DNA of 6,768 bases, taken from the NCBI GenBank assembly GCA_022822575.1, contig JAJEBJ010000272.1:1-6768 (forward strand), written 5' to 3'. Origin of the DNA: Alphaproteobacteria bacterium. Lineage in GTDB: Bacteria > Pseudomonadota > Alphaproteobacteria > SP197. Positions within the stretch are counted from its first letter, which is position 1; each line of letters begins with the position of its first letter. Both the position numbers and the translations under genes were made by a program. This document shows, piece by piece, positions 1 through 6,499 of this stretch. The notes beneath the pieces were generated by a model. The model saw only the letters and a program-made list of their open reading frames with translations. It had not been told where the DNA came from and ran no database searches.

Positions 1-2
1 GG

Positions 3-68
3 CTGAACACCGAATACTGGCGCCGTCATGGAAAACCTGCGCGGCGGGTGTCACCATGGAGATCGTGA
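3..68 (+). CDS. Possible C-terminal tail of an upstream gene (partial)
   Basis: The frame starting at base 3 is open from the window edge to a TGA at 66-68 and would encode about 21 residues beginning LNTEYWRRHGKP. If real, this is the end of a same-strand gene stopping 15 bases before the next start, a spacing typical of an operon. The first dozen codons look plausibly coding, while the last few have poorer GC-rich codon choice. An alternative is that the upstream gene ends in another frame at the TGA at 4-6, which would leave a 77-base spacer. No family is recognisable from so short a piece. Confidence 0.3.
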   Translation: MNTEYWRRHGKPARRVSPWRS

Positions 69-70
69 CG

Positions 71-74
71 GGAG
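71..74 (+). promoter_or_regulatory. Ribosome binding site supporting the GTG start at 84
   Basis: A GGAG core lies 9 bases before the GTG at 84. This start gives an N-terminus that runs directly into the FAD-binding strand, as expected for GMC oxidoreductases. The ATG at 56 is in a different frame and is not used for this protein. Confidence 0.6.
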
Positions 75-83
75 CTGGCCGCC

Positions 84-1733
84 GTGAAGGATACTTTCGA
101 TTACGTGATTGTCGGTGCCGGGTCGGCAGGGTGCACGCTTGCCAACCGGCTTTCCGCCGACAATGTCACCCGCGTGCTGGTGGTGGAAGCCGGGGGATGG
201 GACCGCGATCCCCTGATTCACATTCCGCTGGGTTGGGGCAGGATCCTGCAGAACCGCCTGCACGACTGGATGTACTTCTATGAACCTGCAGAGGGGTTTG
301 GCGGCCGCAGCGTGGAGTGCGCCAGGGGCAAGGTCGTCGGAGGATCATCTTCGGTCAACGCCATGGCACATGTCCGAGGGAATCCGCACGACTACGACAC
401 CTGGGCGGCCGGCGGGCTGGTCGACTGGTCCTGGGCCAACATACTTCCCTACTTCAAGCGCCAGGAGAACTGGGAGGAAGGCGCCAATGCCTGGCGCGGC
501 GCCGGTGGTCCCCTCAATGTCCAGTTCTGCAAGTACCAGGATCCCCTTGTCGAGGCATTCGGCGAGGCTGGCCGCGAAGCCGGCCACGCCTGGACCGACG
601 ACTACAACGCCGCACACCAGGACGGATTCGGCCGCCTGCAGATGACCATTCGCCACGGCCGTCGCGCGAGCGCCGCTTCGGCCTACCTGCGCCCGGCGCT
701 TGCAAGGCGCGGACTGAGCGTGGCCGTGAACACCCAGGCCACCCGCATTCTCTTCGAAGGTGCGAGAGCCGTGGGCGTCGAGGTGCACCAGGGCGGTCGG
801 ACGCGCACCGTGCGAGCCGAACGCGAAGTCATCGTCTCGTGCGGGGTCATCAACTCGCCGAAACTCCTCATGCATTCCGGCATCGGCGATGCCCATGCCC
901 TGCGTGAGCGGGACATCCCGGTCCTCGTGGACCTGCCCGGTGTCGGCAGCAATCTGCAGGACCATGTCTCGACGATCCTCCTCTACCGGCGCAGGGAACC
1001 GGGGCCCTTCGCCAGGGCCATGCGCTATGACCGCATTGCGCTTTCCATGCTGCAGGCCCGGTTCCTCGGCAGCGGCTTCGCAAGCGACGTTCCGGGAGGC
1101 ATCACCGCCTTCCTCAAGACCGACGCCAAGTTGCCGGCACCCAACATCCAGCTCCTCTTCACGGCAGCACCGCTCGACGCCGGTCCGTGGTGTCTCAAGC
1201 CCTTCACGGACGGCTTTGCCTGCCGCATCGTGCTGCTGCACCCCCGCAGCAGGGGACGGGTCACGCTCGCCGATGACGATCCTGCCGGGAAAGTGCTCCT
1301 GGAATCGAACTTCCTTGCCAGGGAAAACGACTGGAAGGCAATGCGCCGCGGTATCGAGCTTGCCCGCGACGTCGCCTCGCAGCCTGCTCTCAGACCCTTC
1401 ATCGATGCCGAAACCGCTCCAGCAGACGGGGACGTCGACGATCACATCCGATCGACCGCCATCACCGTCCATCATCCGCTGGGCACCTGCTCGATGGGGC
1501 GTGACGGCGATCCGGCAGCGGTCGTCGACCAGACCCTGGAGGTCCACGGAACCACGGGGCTCAGGGTCATCGACGCCTCCGTCATGCCACGCCTCGTGAG
1601 TGGCAACATCAACGCCGCCGTCGTCGCCGTGGCGGAGCGTGCAGCCGACCTCATTCTGGGCAAGACGCCGCTTTGCGAGGAGGCGGAGGTCGTTGCGGAC
1701 GGCGGAAGGCATCCTGTAGGCTTGACACCCTGA
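84..1733 (+). CDS. GMC-family FAD-dependent alcohol oxidoreductase (candidate pyridoxine-oxidising enzyme)
   Basis: A 549-residue flavoenzyme expected to oxidise a primary alcohol to an aldehyde using FAD, probably in the cytoplasm since no signal peptide is seen. Visible: the Rossmann dinucleotide motif GAGSAG (11-16) with the ribose-binding Glu35 in VVEAGG; GMC signature 1 at 82-105 (GKVVGGSSSVNAM, with His96 where an aromatic residue is usual); GMC signature 2 at 254-268 (GVINSPKLLMHSGIG); NLQDH at 290-294; and the C-terminal catalytic pair His464 (in HHPLGTC) and Asn508 (in SGNINAA). Length fits choline dehydrogenase-like members, with about 20 extra residues at the C-terminus. The start is GTG. 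It precedes a BMP-type importer and a 4-pyridoxolactonase-like gene, so oxidation of pyridoxine to pyridoxal is a reasonable inference. However, from memory M. loti pyridoxine 4-oxidase has Pro at the position of Asn508, so this is not a plain copy of it. Family assignment is secure; substrate is not. Confidence 0.93.
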   Translation: MKDTFDYVIVGAGSAGCTLANRLSADNVTRVLVVEAGGWDRDPLIHIPLGWGRILQNRLHDWMYFYEPAEGFGGRSVECARGKVVGGSSSVNAMAHVRGNPHDYDTWAAGGLVDWSWANILPYFKRQENWEEGANAWRGAGGPLNVQFCKYQDPLVEAFGEAGREAGHAWTDDYNAAHQDGFGRLQMTIRHGRRASAASAYLRPALARRGLSVAVNTQATRILFEGARAVGVEVHQGGRTRTVRAEREVIVSCGVINSPKLLMHSGIGDAHALRERDIPVLVDLPGVGSNLQDHVSTILLYRRREPGPFARAMRYDRIALSMLQARFLGSGFASDVPGGITAFLKTDAKLPAPNIQLLFTAAPLDAGPWCLKPFTDGFACRIVLLHPRSRGRVTLADDDPAGKVLLESNFLARENDWKAMRRGIELARDVASQPALRPFIDAETAPADGDVDDHIRSTAITVHHPLGTCSMGRDGDPAAVVDQTLEVHGTTGLRVIDASVMPRLVSGNINAAVVAVAERAADLILGKTPLCEEAEVVADGGRHPVGLTP

Positions 1734-1739
1734 TCCGGC

Positions 1740-1757
1740 TCCCTGGTCCACCGGGGA
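1740..1757 (+). other. Small stem-loop in the GMC-binding protein spacer
   Basis: TCCCTGG (1740-1746) can pair with CCGGGGA (1751-1757) around the loop TCCA: seven pairs, one of them T-G. It begins six bases after the stop of the oxidoreductase and ends 15 bases before the Shine-Dalgarno of the binding-protein gene. No T-run follows, so it is unlikely to be an efficient intrinsic terminator. It could stabilise or process the mRNA ahead of the binding-protein gene. A hairpin this short can also arise by chance in GC-rich DNA. Confidence 0.3.
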
Positions 1758-1785
1758 ATGGATTGATCTGACAAGGGAGACCCCC

Positions 1786-2832
1786 ATGAAACAATCCGCA
1801 AGACATTTCATTGCCGGGCTCGCGGCGGGAGCCTTCGTGACGTTTGGCGTCATCCAGGCCGGTGTGGCCGACGACGTCTCGAGCATTGCGGTTCTCGTTC
1901 CTGAACAGGGCACGGATTTCGGCTGGAACCAGCAGGGCGTCGATGCCGCGCGCGCCGTCGCCGAAATGCACGGCCTCGAGTTCATGCCGGCAGAGGGCCT
2001 GGGCTACGGCGATGTCCGCCCGACACTGCGCGAACTCGCCGAGGACGGCGCCAGTCTGATGATCGCCCATGCCAGCGGGTACAACACAGCGGCCCCTGAA
2101 ATCGCTGCCGAGACCGGTGTGCCGGTGGCCATCGTCGATAGTCCCGATGCCGTCCAGGAGGGGCTGGTCGCAGACTACACGCTGCACGGTCACGAAGGCG
2201 CCTGGCTCGCCGGCGCCATGGGCGCGATGATGAGCCGGTCGGGAACCGTGGGCATCGTCGTTTCCGGTGAACCGCCGTCGTGGAACTCCCAGTCCGCCGG
2301 GTTTGCCATGGGCGCCCGCGCCACCAATCCAGACATCAACATTATCTACGCCGTGATCGGCCCGGCCGCCTACGGTGATGTCGCGGGTGGACGCCGTGTC
2401 ACGGAGACGGTGATTGCAGCAGGCGCCGACATCATCTTCGGACAGGGCAACGGTTCCAGTTTCGGCATGATCCAGGCGGTCGAAACAACCGCGGCCGCGG
2501 ATGGTGGCAAGGTGTGGTTCATCGACGTGATCGGCGACAAGACGTCGCAGGCCGCCAGCCACCTCCTCAGTTCCGTCCTGTGGAACATGGTTCCGGTCTA
2601 TTCCGCCATGGTCGAAGACCTCAAGGCGGGCACCTTCGGAACCGTGGGATACAAGATCCAGCTGGCCGATGACTCCGTCCAGCTGCTGAAGACCGACAAC
2701 ATTCCGGATGATGTGTGGACGGCGATCATGGCCAAGCGTGATGAAATCCTCTCCGGCATGATGATCGACCTCATCACGGATGCCCAGGAGGTCCGGGCAC
2801 TGATGACGTCGATCGATATCGGCGAGGGCTGA
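1786..2832 (+). CDS. BMP-family ABC transporter periplasmic substrate-binding protein
   Basis: A 348-residue binding protein that would capture a small ligand in the periplasm and deliver it to the permeases encoded downstream. Residues 1-28 form a Sec signal peptide: charged start (K2, R6, H7), hydrophobic stretch about 8-23, probable cleavage after AGVA before DD at 29-30. No lipobox cysteine is present, unlike PnrA/TmpC and many Gram-positive relatives, so the mature protein should be soluble. The mature part opens with the BMP pattern: a beta strand (IAVLVP, 34-39) then DFGWNQ (44-49), corresponding to the family's D-x-x-(F/W)-N-Q segment. Other family-like segments are GQGNGSSFG (219-227) and WFIDVIGDK (244-252), whose Asp251 may be the ligand-contacting acid near the hinge. 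A strong SD, AAGGGAG at 1773-1779, lies 6 bases before the ATG. Known BMP ligands are mostly purine nucleosides; beside B6-degradation genes the ligand may be a B6 vitamer (inference). Confidence 0.9.
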   Translation: MKQSARHFIAGLAAGAFVTFGVIQAGVADDVSSIAVLVPEQGTDFGWNQQGVDAARAVAEMHGLEFMPAEGLGYGDVRPTLRELAEDGASLMIAHASGYNTAAPEIAAETGVPVAIVDSPDAVQEGLVADYTLHGHEGAWLAGAMGAMMSRSGTVGIVVSGEPPSWNSQSAGFAMGARATNPDINIIYAVIGPAAYGDVAGGRRVTETVIAAGADIIFGQGNGSSFGMIQAVETTAAADGGKVWFIDVIGDKTSQAASHLLSSVLWNMVPVYSAMVEDLKAGTFGTVGYKIQLADDSVQLLKTDNIPDDVWTAIMAKRDEILSGMMIDLITDAQEVRALMTSIDIGEG

Positions 2833-2862
2833 ACCGGACACGACGTCCAGAGTCACGCCGTC

Positions 2863-2867
2863 AGGAG
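2863..2867 (+). promoter_or_regulatory. Ribosome binding site supporting the GTG start at 2877
   Basis: AGGAG sits 9 bases before the GTG at 2877, within the 44-base gap after the binding-protein gene. It supports this GTG rather than a later in-frame start, which would cut into the N-terminal strand preceding the Walker A motif. Confidence 0.6.
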
Positions 2868-2876
2868 CGTCGACGG

Positions 2877-4478
2877 GTGGGACCTGATCCCGTCGGCGCG
2901 CCTGACGGCGATGCCGCCCTCACACTCCATGACATCACCCGGCGATTTCCCGGCGTCCTCGCAAACGACCGGGTGTCGCTGGCCTTTCGGCGTGGCGAAA
3001 TTCATGCCCTGCTGGGCGAAAACGGCGCCGGCAAGTCCACACTCATCGGCATCGTTTCCGGCATGGTGCGCCCCGACTCCGGCTCCATTGAAGTGGCCGG
3101 CCGGCCGGTGCGGATCACGTCGCCTTCTGCCGCCCTGCGGCTGGGGATCGGCACGGTTTATCAGCACGTCCTGCTCGTCCCGAGTCTGACCGTCCTCGAA
3201 AACCTGATGCTGGGAAACCCGTGGTGGCGCACCCTTGACCGCGCCGCCACGTCCAGGCGATTCGCCGAACTGGCCGAGCTGCTCTCTGTCAGGGTGTCGC
3301 CGGATGCCCCGGTGGGCAGGCTCTCCCTGGGGGAACAGCAGCAGGTCGAGATCATGCGCGCCCTGTGGCACGGCGAACTGGTTCTCTTCCTCGATGAACC
3401 AACGTCGATGCTGACGCCCCAGGGCGTCGACGATCTAGGTGTCGTCATGCGCCGGTTGCGCGACCATGGTGTCGCCATCGTCTTCATCACCCACAAGCTG
3501 AAGGAGGCCAGTGATCTCGCCGACCGCATATCTGTGCTGCGCCAGGGGCGCGTTGTCGGGGAGGTGACGCCCGCCGAGCTCATCACCATGTCGCCGGACG
3601 CGATCATCGAACGGGTCGTGGAGATGATGTTCGGAGACGGCGGGAAGGCGGGAGACTTGAGGGCCACCCTCGTCGGCGACACCGCGGCACCGCAGAGCCG
3701 GCAGAGCGCCGACGCCGGGGTGGAGCCGCTTCTCCAACTCCGTGGCGGACATACCGAAGGACAACGGGGCGAATGCGCTCTCGATGGCGCGGATCTCGAA
3801 GTCCGGCCCGGAGAAATCATGGGCATCGCCGGTGTCGACGGCAACGGCCAGAAACACCTGGCCGAGGTTCTTGCCGGTCAGCGCATGATGACAACCGGCT
3901 CGATCTCGCTTGCCAGCAGGGAGATCGGCCATCTCGGCATTGCCGGACGCCGGCGTCTCGGGGTGCGCTACATCACCGACGAACGCCTTGGAGAGGGAAC
4001 GGCACCGCGCCACTCGCTGGCCATCAACCTCATCATCAAGGAAATCGGATCGCCGCGATACTGGAAAAGCGGAATCACCATGTGGAGGCGTATCCACGAT
4101 CACGCCCGGAACATGATCAGGACCTACAGCATCGTGGCGCCGTCGGAGCGGGCGCCCCTTGCCGGTCTTTCGGGGGGCAACATACAGAAGGTCCTGCTGG
4201 CCAGGGAGTGGACAGGCGACGCCCGGCTTCTGGTGGTCTCCAAGCCGACCTACGGACTTGACCTTCAGAACACGCGCCGGGCGCGGGACTGGATCAAGAG
4301 CATCGGCGGCAACAGGGATACTGCAATCGTCGTCATCTCCAATGAGCTCGAGGAACTGATCGACGTATCGCACCGCATCGCGGTGATGGAACGCGGTCGT
4401 ATTGCCGGCATCGTGAAGAACCGGTCAGGTGCCAGGACGGCCATCGGCCGCCTGATGGCGGGGGTCGGAGCTGCCTGA
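2877..4478 (+). CDS. BMP-type ABC importer ATPase with two nucleotide-binding domains
   Basis: A 533-residue cytoplasmic ATPase that would power import through the two permeases encoded next, organised like RbsA and YufO/NupO. NBD1 (about 13-250) is canonical: Walker A GENGAGKST (47-55), Q-loop at Gln96 in the family-typical YQHVLLVPSLTVLEN, signature LSLGEQQQ (149-156), Walker B LVLFLDEP (168-175), switch His206 in FITHKL. NBD2 (about 284-530) has a changed Walker A, GVDGNGQK (319-326), with Gln325 replacing the lysine; an intact signature LSGGNIQK (431-438); a Walker B-like VVSKPTYGLD without catalytic Glu; and Asn in place of the switch His (VVISNELEEL). Such asymmetry is normal for this family: ATP hydrolysis is expected chiefly at the composite site containing the NBD1 Walker motifs. 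The linker, about 251-283, is low in conserved features. Its stop is separated from the next ATG by one base, so the two are probably translationally coupled. Confidence 0.95.
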   Translation: MGPDPVGAPDGDAALTLHDITRRFPGVLANDRVSLAFRRGEIHALLGENGAGKSTLIGIVSGMVRPDSGSIEVAGRPVRITSPSAALRLGIGTVYQHVLLVPSLTVLENLMLGNPWWRTLDRAATSRRFAELAELLSVRVSPDAPVGRLSLGEQQQVEIMRALWHGELVLFLDEPTSMLTPQGVDDLGVVMRRLRDHGVAIVFITHKLKEASDLADRISVLRQGRVVGEVTPAELITMSPDAIIERVVEMMFGDGGKAGDLRATLVGDTAAPQSRQSADAGVEPLLQLRGGHTEGQRGECALDGADLEVRPGEIMGIAGVDGNGQKHLAEVLAGQRMMTTGSISLASREIGHLGIAGRRRLGVRYITDERLGEGTAPRHSLAINLIIKEIGSPRYWKSGITMWRRIHDHARNMIRTYSIVAPSERAPLAGLSGGNIQKVLLAREWTGDARLLVVSKPTYGLDLQNTRRARDWIKSIGGNRDTAIVVISNELEELIDVSHRIAVMERGRIAGIVKNRSGARTAIGRLMAGVGAA

Positions 4479-4479
4479 G

Positions 4480-5529
4480 ATGGACCGGCGGCACCCTCTC
4501 GTTTCCTCGCTTCACGGGATGGGCTCCGTGCTGCTGCCGGTCGTTCTCGCCTTCGCCGTCGGCGCCATTCTGCTGCTGGCGCTCGGCAAGGATCCCCTCG
4601 CCTACTACGGCTACGTCGTCAAACGCGGGCTGTTGAGCCCGACGGGGCTTGAAGCCTCGCTCACCCGCACGGCGCCCCTGCTGCTGATCGCCGCCGGACT
4701 GATCGTGGCCTTTCGCAGCGGTCTGTGGAACCTGGGCGTGGACGGTCAACTCCTTCTCGCCGCCGTGGTGACGGCGGCCCTGGCGCCCGAGCTCGCGGGC
4801 ACAATGCCATCGGCCCTGATGGTTGTTGTCTGCTTTGCCGTGGCCATGGCCGTCGGCGCCGCCTGGTCGCTGATTCCCGCCCTTCTCAAGGCCCAGTTCG
4901 GCGTCAACGAGATCATCTCGACCCTGATGATGAGCTTTCTGGGTGTCAGTTTCGCCAACGTTCTCATCAAGATTCCGTTCAACGATCCGCTGACCACCGT
5001 GCCGCAGACCGCTACCCTTGCCGTCGAGGATCGCCTCACGCGGCTGGCGGATACCACCATCCACTGGGGGGTGCTGCTGGCGCTCGCCGTGGTGGTGGTT
5101 GTCCACCACGCGATGACGATGACGGCGCTGGGGATGAGACTGCAGATAGTCGGGGCGAACATGCGCACGGCCGTCCATGCAGGTCTCCGGTTGCGGCTTC
5201 TCGTGGTCGTCGCCTTCGCGATCAGTGCGGGCCTGGCGGGTCTGGCCGGCGCCGTCGACGTTCTCGGTGTCCACGGCACCATCCGCGCCGACTGGAACCC
5301 GGCCTACGGCATCGTCGTCATCCCCCTGGTCTTTCTGGCGCGCTTCAACGGCTACGCGGTCATCGCCTTCGTCTTCGTCTTCGCCGTCCTCGTCATCGGC
5401 GGTGAAAGCGCCGCCCGGCGACTGGACGTCCCGACCTACTTCGTGCTGGTGCTGGTGGGTCTGGTGATGCTGTTCCTGGCCGTCACCGAATTCCTGGATC
5501 ACCGCCGTCGCCTGACGGCAAGGGACTGA
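4480..5529 (+). CDS. ABC importer permease, BPD_transp_2 family (YufP/NupP-like)
   Basis: A 349-residue, strongly hydrophobic inner-membrane protein forming one half of the transport channel. Hydrophobic helices are visible at roughly 14-35, 64-79, 90-106, 110-135, 145-162, 195-212, 243-263, 280-300, 300-318 and 323-342. Family markers are WNLGVDGQ (83-90), matching the N-x-G-x-(E/D)-G-Q segment after the second or third helix, and GVNEIISTLMM (141-151), the cytoplasmic coupling region expected to contact the ATPase. The first 13 residues are basic, in line with a cytoplasmic N-terminus. A GGAG at 4467-4470, inside the end of the ATPase gene, lies 9 bases before the ATG. Its pairing with a second, shorter permease is the standard arrangement of BMP importers, which distinguishes it from ribose systems that often use one permease. 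Confidence 0.93.
   Translation: MDRRHPLVSSLHGMGSVLLPVVLAFAVGAILLLALGKDPLAYYGYVVKRGLLSPTGLEASLTRTAPLLLIAAGLIVAFRSGLWNLGVDGQLLLAAVVTAALAPELAGTMPSALMVVVCFAVAMAVGAAWSLIPALLKAQFGVNEIISTLMMSFLGVSFANVLIKIPFNDPLTTVPQTATLAVEDRLTRLADTTIHWGVLLALAVVVVVHHAMTMTALGMRLQIVGANMRTAVHAGLRLRLLVVVAFAISAGLAGLAGAVDVLGVHGTIRADWNPAYGIVVIPLVFLARFNGYAVIAFVFVFAVLVIGGESAARRLDVPTYFVLVLVGLVMLFLAVTEFLDHRRRLTARD
5520..5525 (+). promoter_or_regulatory. Ribosome binding site supporting the GTG start at 5535
   Basis: AAGGGA overlaps the last codons of the preceding permease and lies 9 bases before the GTG at 5535. It favours this start, which leaves 5 bases between the two permease genes and suggests coupled translation. Confidence 0.55.
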
Positions 5530-5534
5530 CACCC

Positions 5535-6470
5535 GTGGACGGCCTGCTCAGCGAAGCCTTCATTGCCTCTCTCTTTTTCGGCGCCGTCACGGCCGGAGTG
5601 CCGCTGCTTCTCGCCGGGCTGGGCGAGCAGGTGTCCGAAAAGGCGGGCGTCCTCAACATCGGCCTCGAGGGCATGATGCTGGCCGGCGCCTTTGCCGGAT
5701 TTGCCGCAGCATACGCCACAGAATCATTCCTTGCCGGATTCTGTGCCGGCATCCTGGCGGGCATGGCCGTGGCGCTCATCATGGCCGTGCTGTGTGTCGT
5801 TCTGGGCATGAACCAGATTGTCGTCGGCATCGCCATCACGCTTGGCGCCGAGGGCGTCACCGCCCTTCTCCACCACGTCCTCTATTCCCGCTCCTATCCG
5901 CGACTCTCCCGGGTCGAGACCTGGACCATTCCCGGCCTGGCGGATATCCCCTACGTGGGCGCGGCCTTCTTCGACCGCAACGCCCTCATCTACATCGCCT
6001 TTGCGCTCACCCTCTTCATGATCTGGGTGTTCAGGCGCACCCAGGCCGGGCTCAACCTGCAGGCGGCCGGCGATGCCCCGGCGGCCCTCGATGCGGCGGG
6101 CGTGAGCGTGACGATCACGCGTTTCGTCTCCGTGCTCGTGACCGGATGCCTGGGTGGTCTGGGTGGAGCCTACATGGCGACGGTCGGTGGCGGCCTCTTC
6201 CTTCCCTTCATGACCGGTGGCGCCGGATTCATCGCCATCGTGCTTGCCATGCTGGCACGCGGCAATCCCCTGTGGATCCTCTTCGGAGCCTTCCTCTTTG
6301 GCGCCAGCCTCGCTCTCACCACCGCCCTGCAGGTGGCCGGCGTCAACATCCCGACCGACGTCATCCAGATGCTGCCCTTCGCCATGGTGATCGTGGTTCT
6401 GCTATTGTTTGCCAGACACAGCTACCTGCCGCCGGCACTGGGGCTTCCCTATCAGCGCGGAGCGCGCTGA
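5535..6470 (+). CDS. ABC importer permease, BPD_transp_2 family (YufQ/NupQ-like)
   Basis: A 311-residue integral membrane protein, the second half of the channel. Its N-terminal segment contains the family hallmark EKAGVLNIGLEGMML (35-49), counterpart of WNLGVDGQ in the other permease. The region GMNQIVVGIAITLGAEG (about 94-110) matches the coupling segment GVNEIISTLMM. Later glycine-rich helices (GCLGGLGGAYMATVGGG and around it) are typical of these permeases. The protein is shorter than its partner because it lacks the long N-terminal extension and first helix, the usual difference between the P and Q subunits. It starts with GTG. The gene is followed by a 29-base gap to the lactonase gene, with no terminator between them, so all are probably on one transcript. 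Confidence 0.93.
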   Translation: MDGLLSEAFIASLFFGAVTAGVPLLLAGLGEQVSEKAGVLNIGLEGMMLAGAFAGFAAAYATESFLAGFCAGILAGMAVALIMAVLCVVLGMNQIVVGIAITLGAEGVTALLHHVLYSRSYPRLSRVETWTIPGLADIPYVGAAFFDRNALIYIAFALTLFMIWVFRRTQAGLNLQAAGDAPAALDAAGVSVTITRFVSVLVTGCLGGLGGAYMATVGGGLFLPFMTGGAGFIAIVLAMLARGNPLWILFGAFLFGASLALTTALQVAGVNIPTDVIQMLPFAMVIVVLLLFARHSYLPPALGLPYQRGAR

Positions 6471-6484
6471 CGACATCACCGACC

Positions 6485-6491
6485 AAGGAGG
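6485..6491 (+). promoter_or_regulatory. Strong Shine-Dalgarno for the lactonase gene
   Basis: AAGGAGG, a near-perfect anti-16S complement, lies 8 bases before the ATG at 6500. It is the best ribosome binding site in the window and fixes the start of a gene whose end lies outside it. Confidence 0.75.
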
Positions 6492-6499
6492 GTCACGTC

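Noticed and set aside
56..283. A plus-strand frame starting at the ATG at 56.
   Set aside because: It overlaps the oxidoreductase gene in another frame, has no motif and contains Arg/Cys-rich sequence characteristic of a shifted frame.
345..1985. A 546-codon open frame on the minus strand opposite the oxidoreductase gene.
   Set aside because: It lies antisense to a gene with clear GMC motifs, runs on into the binding-protein gene, and has no recognisable domain. Long antisense frames are common in GC-rich DNA.
1651..2856. A 401-codon minus-strand open frame opposite the binding-protein gene.
   Set aside because: The composition is rich in Gly, His, Asp and Arg without motifs, typical of an antisense shadow, and the plus-strand frame encodes a signal peptide and BMP motifs.
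2833..2876. Possible CGACG/CGTCG inverted repeat in the gap between the binding protein and ATPase genes.
   Set aside because: Only five pairs with a 22-base loop, and no T-run follows; it is within chance expectation for this composition.
3195..3860. The altered Walker A lysine and missing catalytic Glu in the second ATPase half as signs of a decayed gene.
   Set aside because: The same changes are usual in the second NBD of RbsA/YufO-type ATPases, and the reading frame is intact.
5360..5400. Repetitive-looking run of TTCGTC-type units.
   Set aside because: It is in frame within a permease transmembrane helix coding for alternating Phe, Val and Ala. Codon bias in a hydrophobic segment explains it.
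4333..5532. A 399-codon minus-strand open frame opposite the first permease, rich in Asp, Gln, His and Gly.
   Set aside because: This composition is what antisense reading of a hydrophobic membrane protein gene produces. The plus strand encodes an obvious permease.
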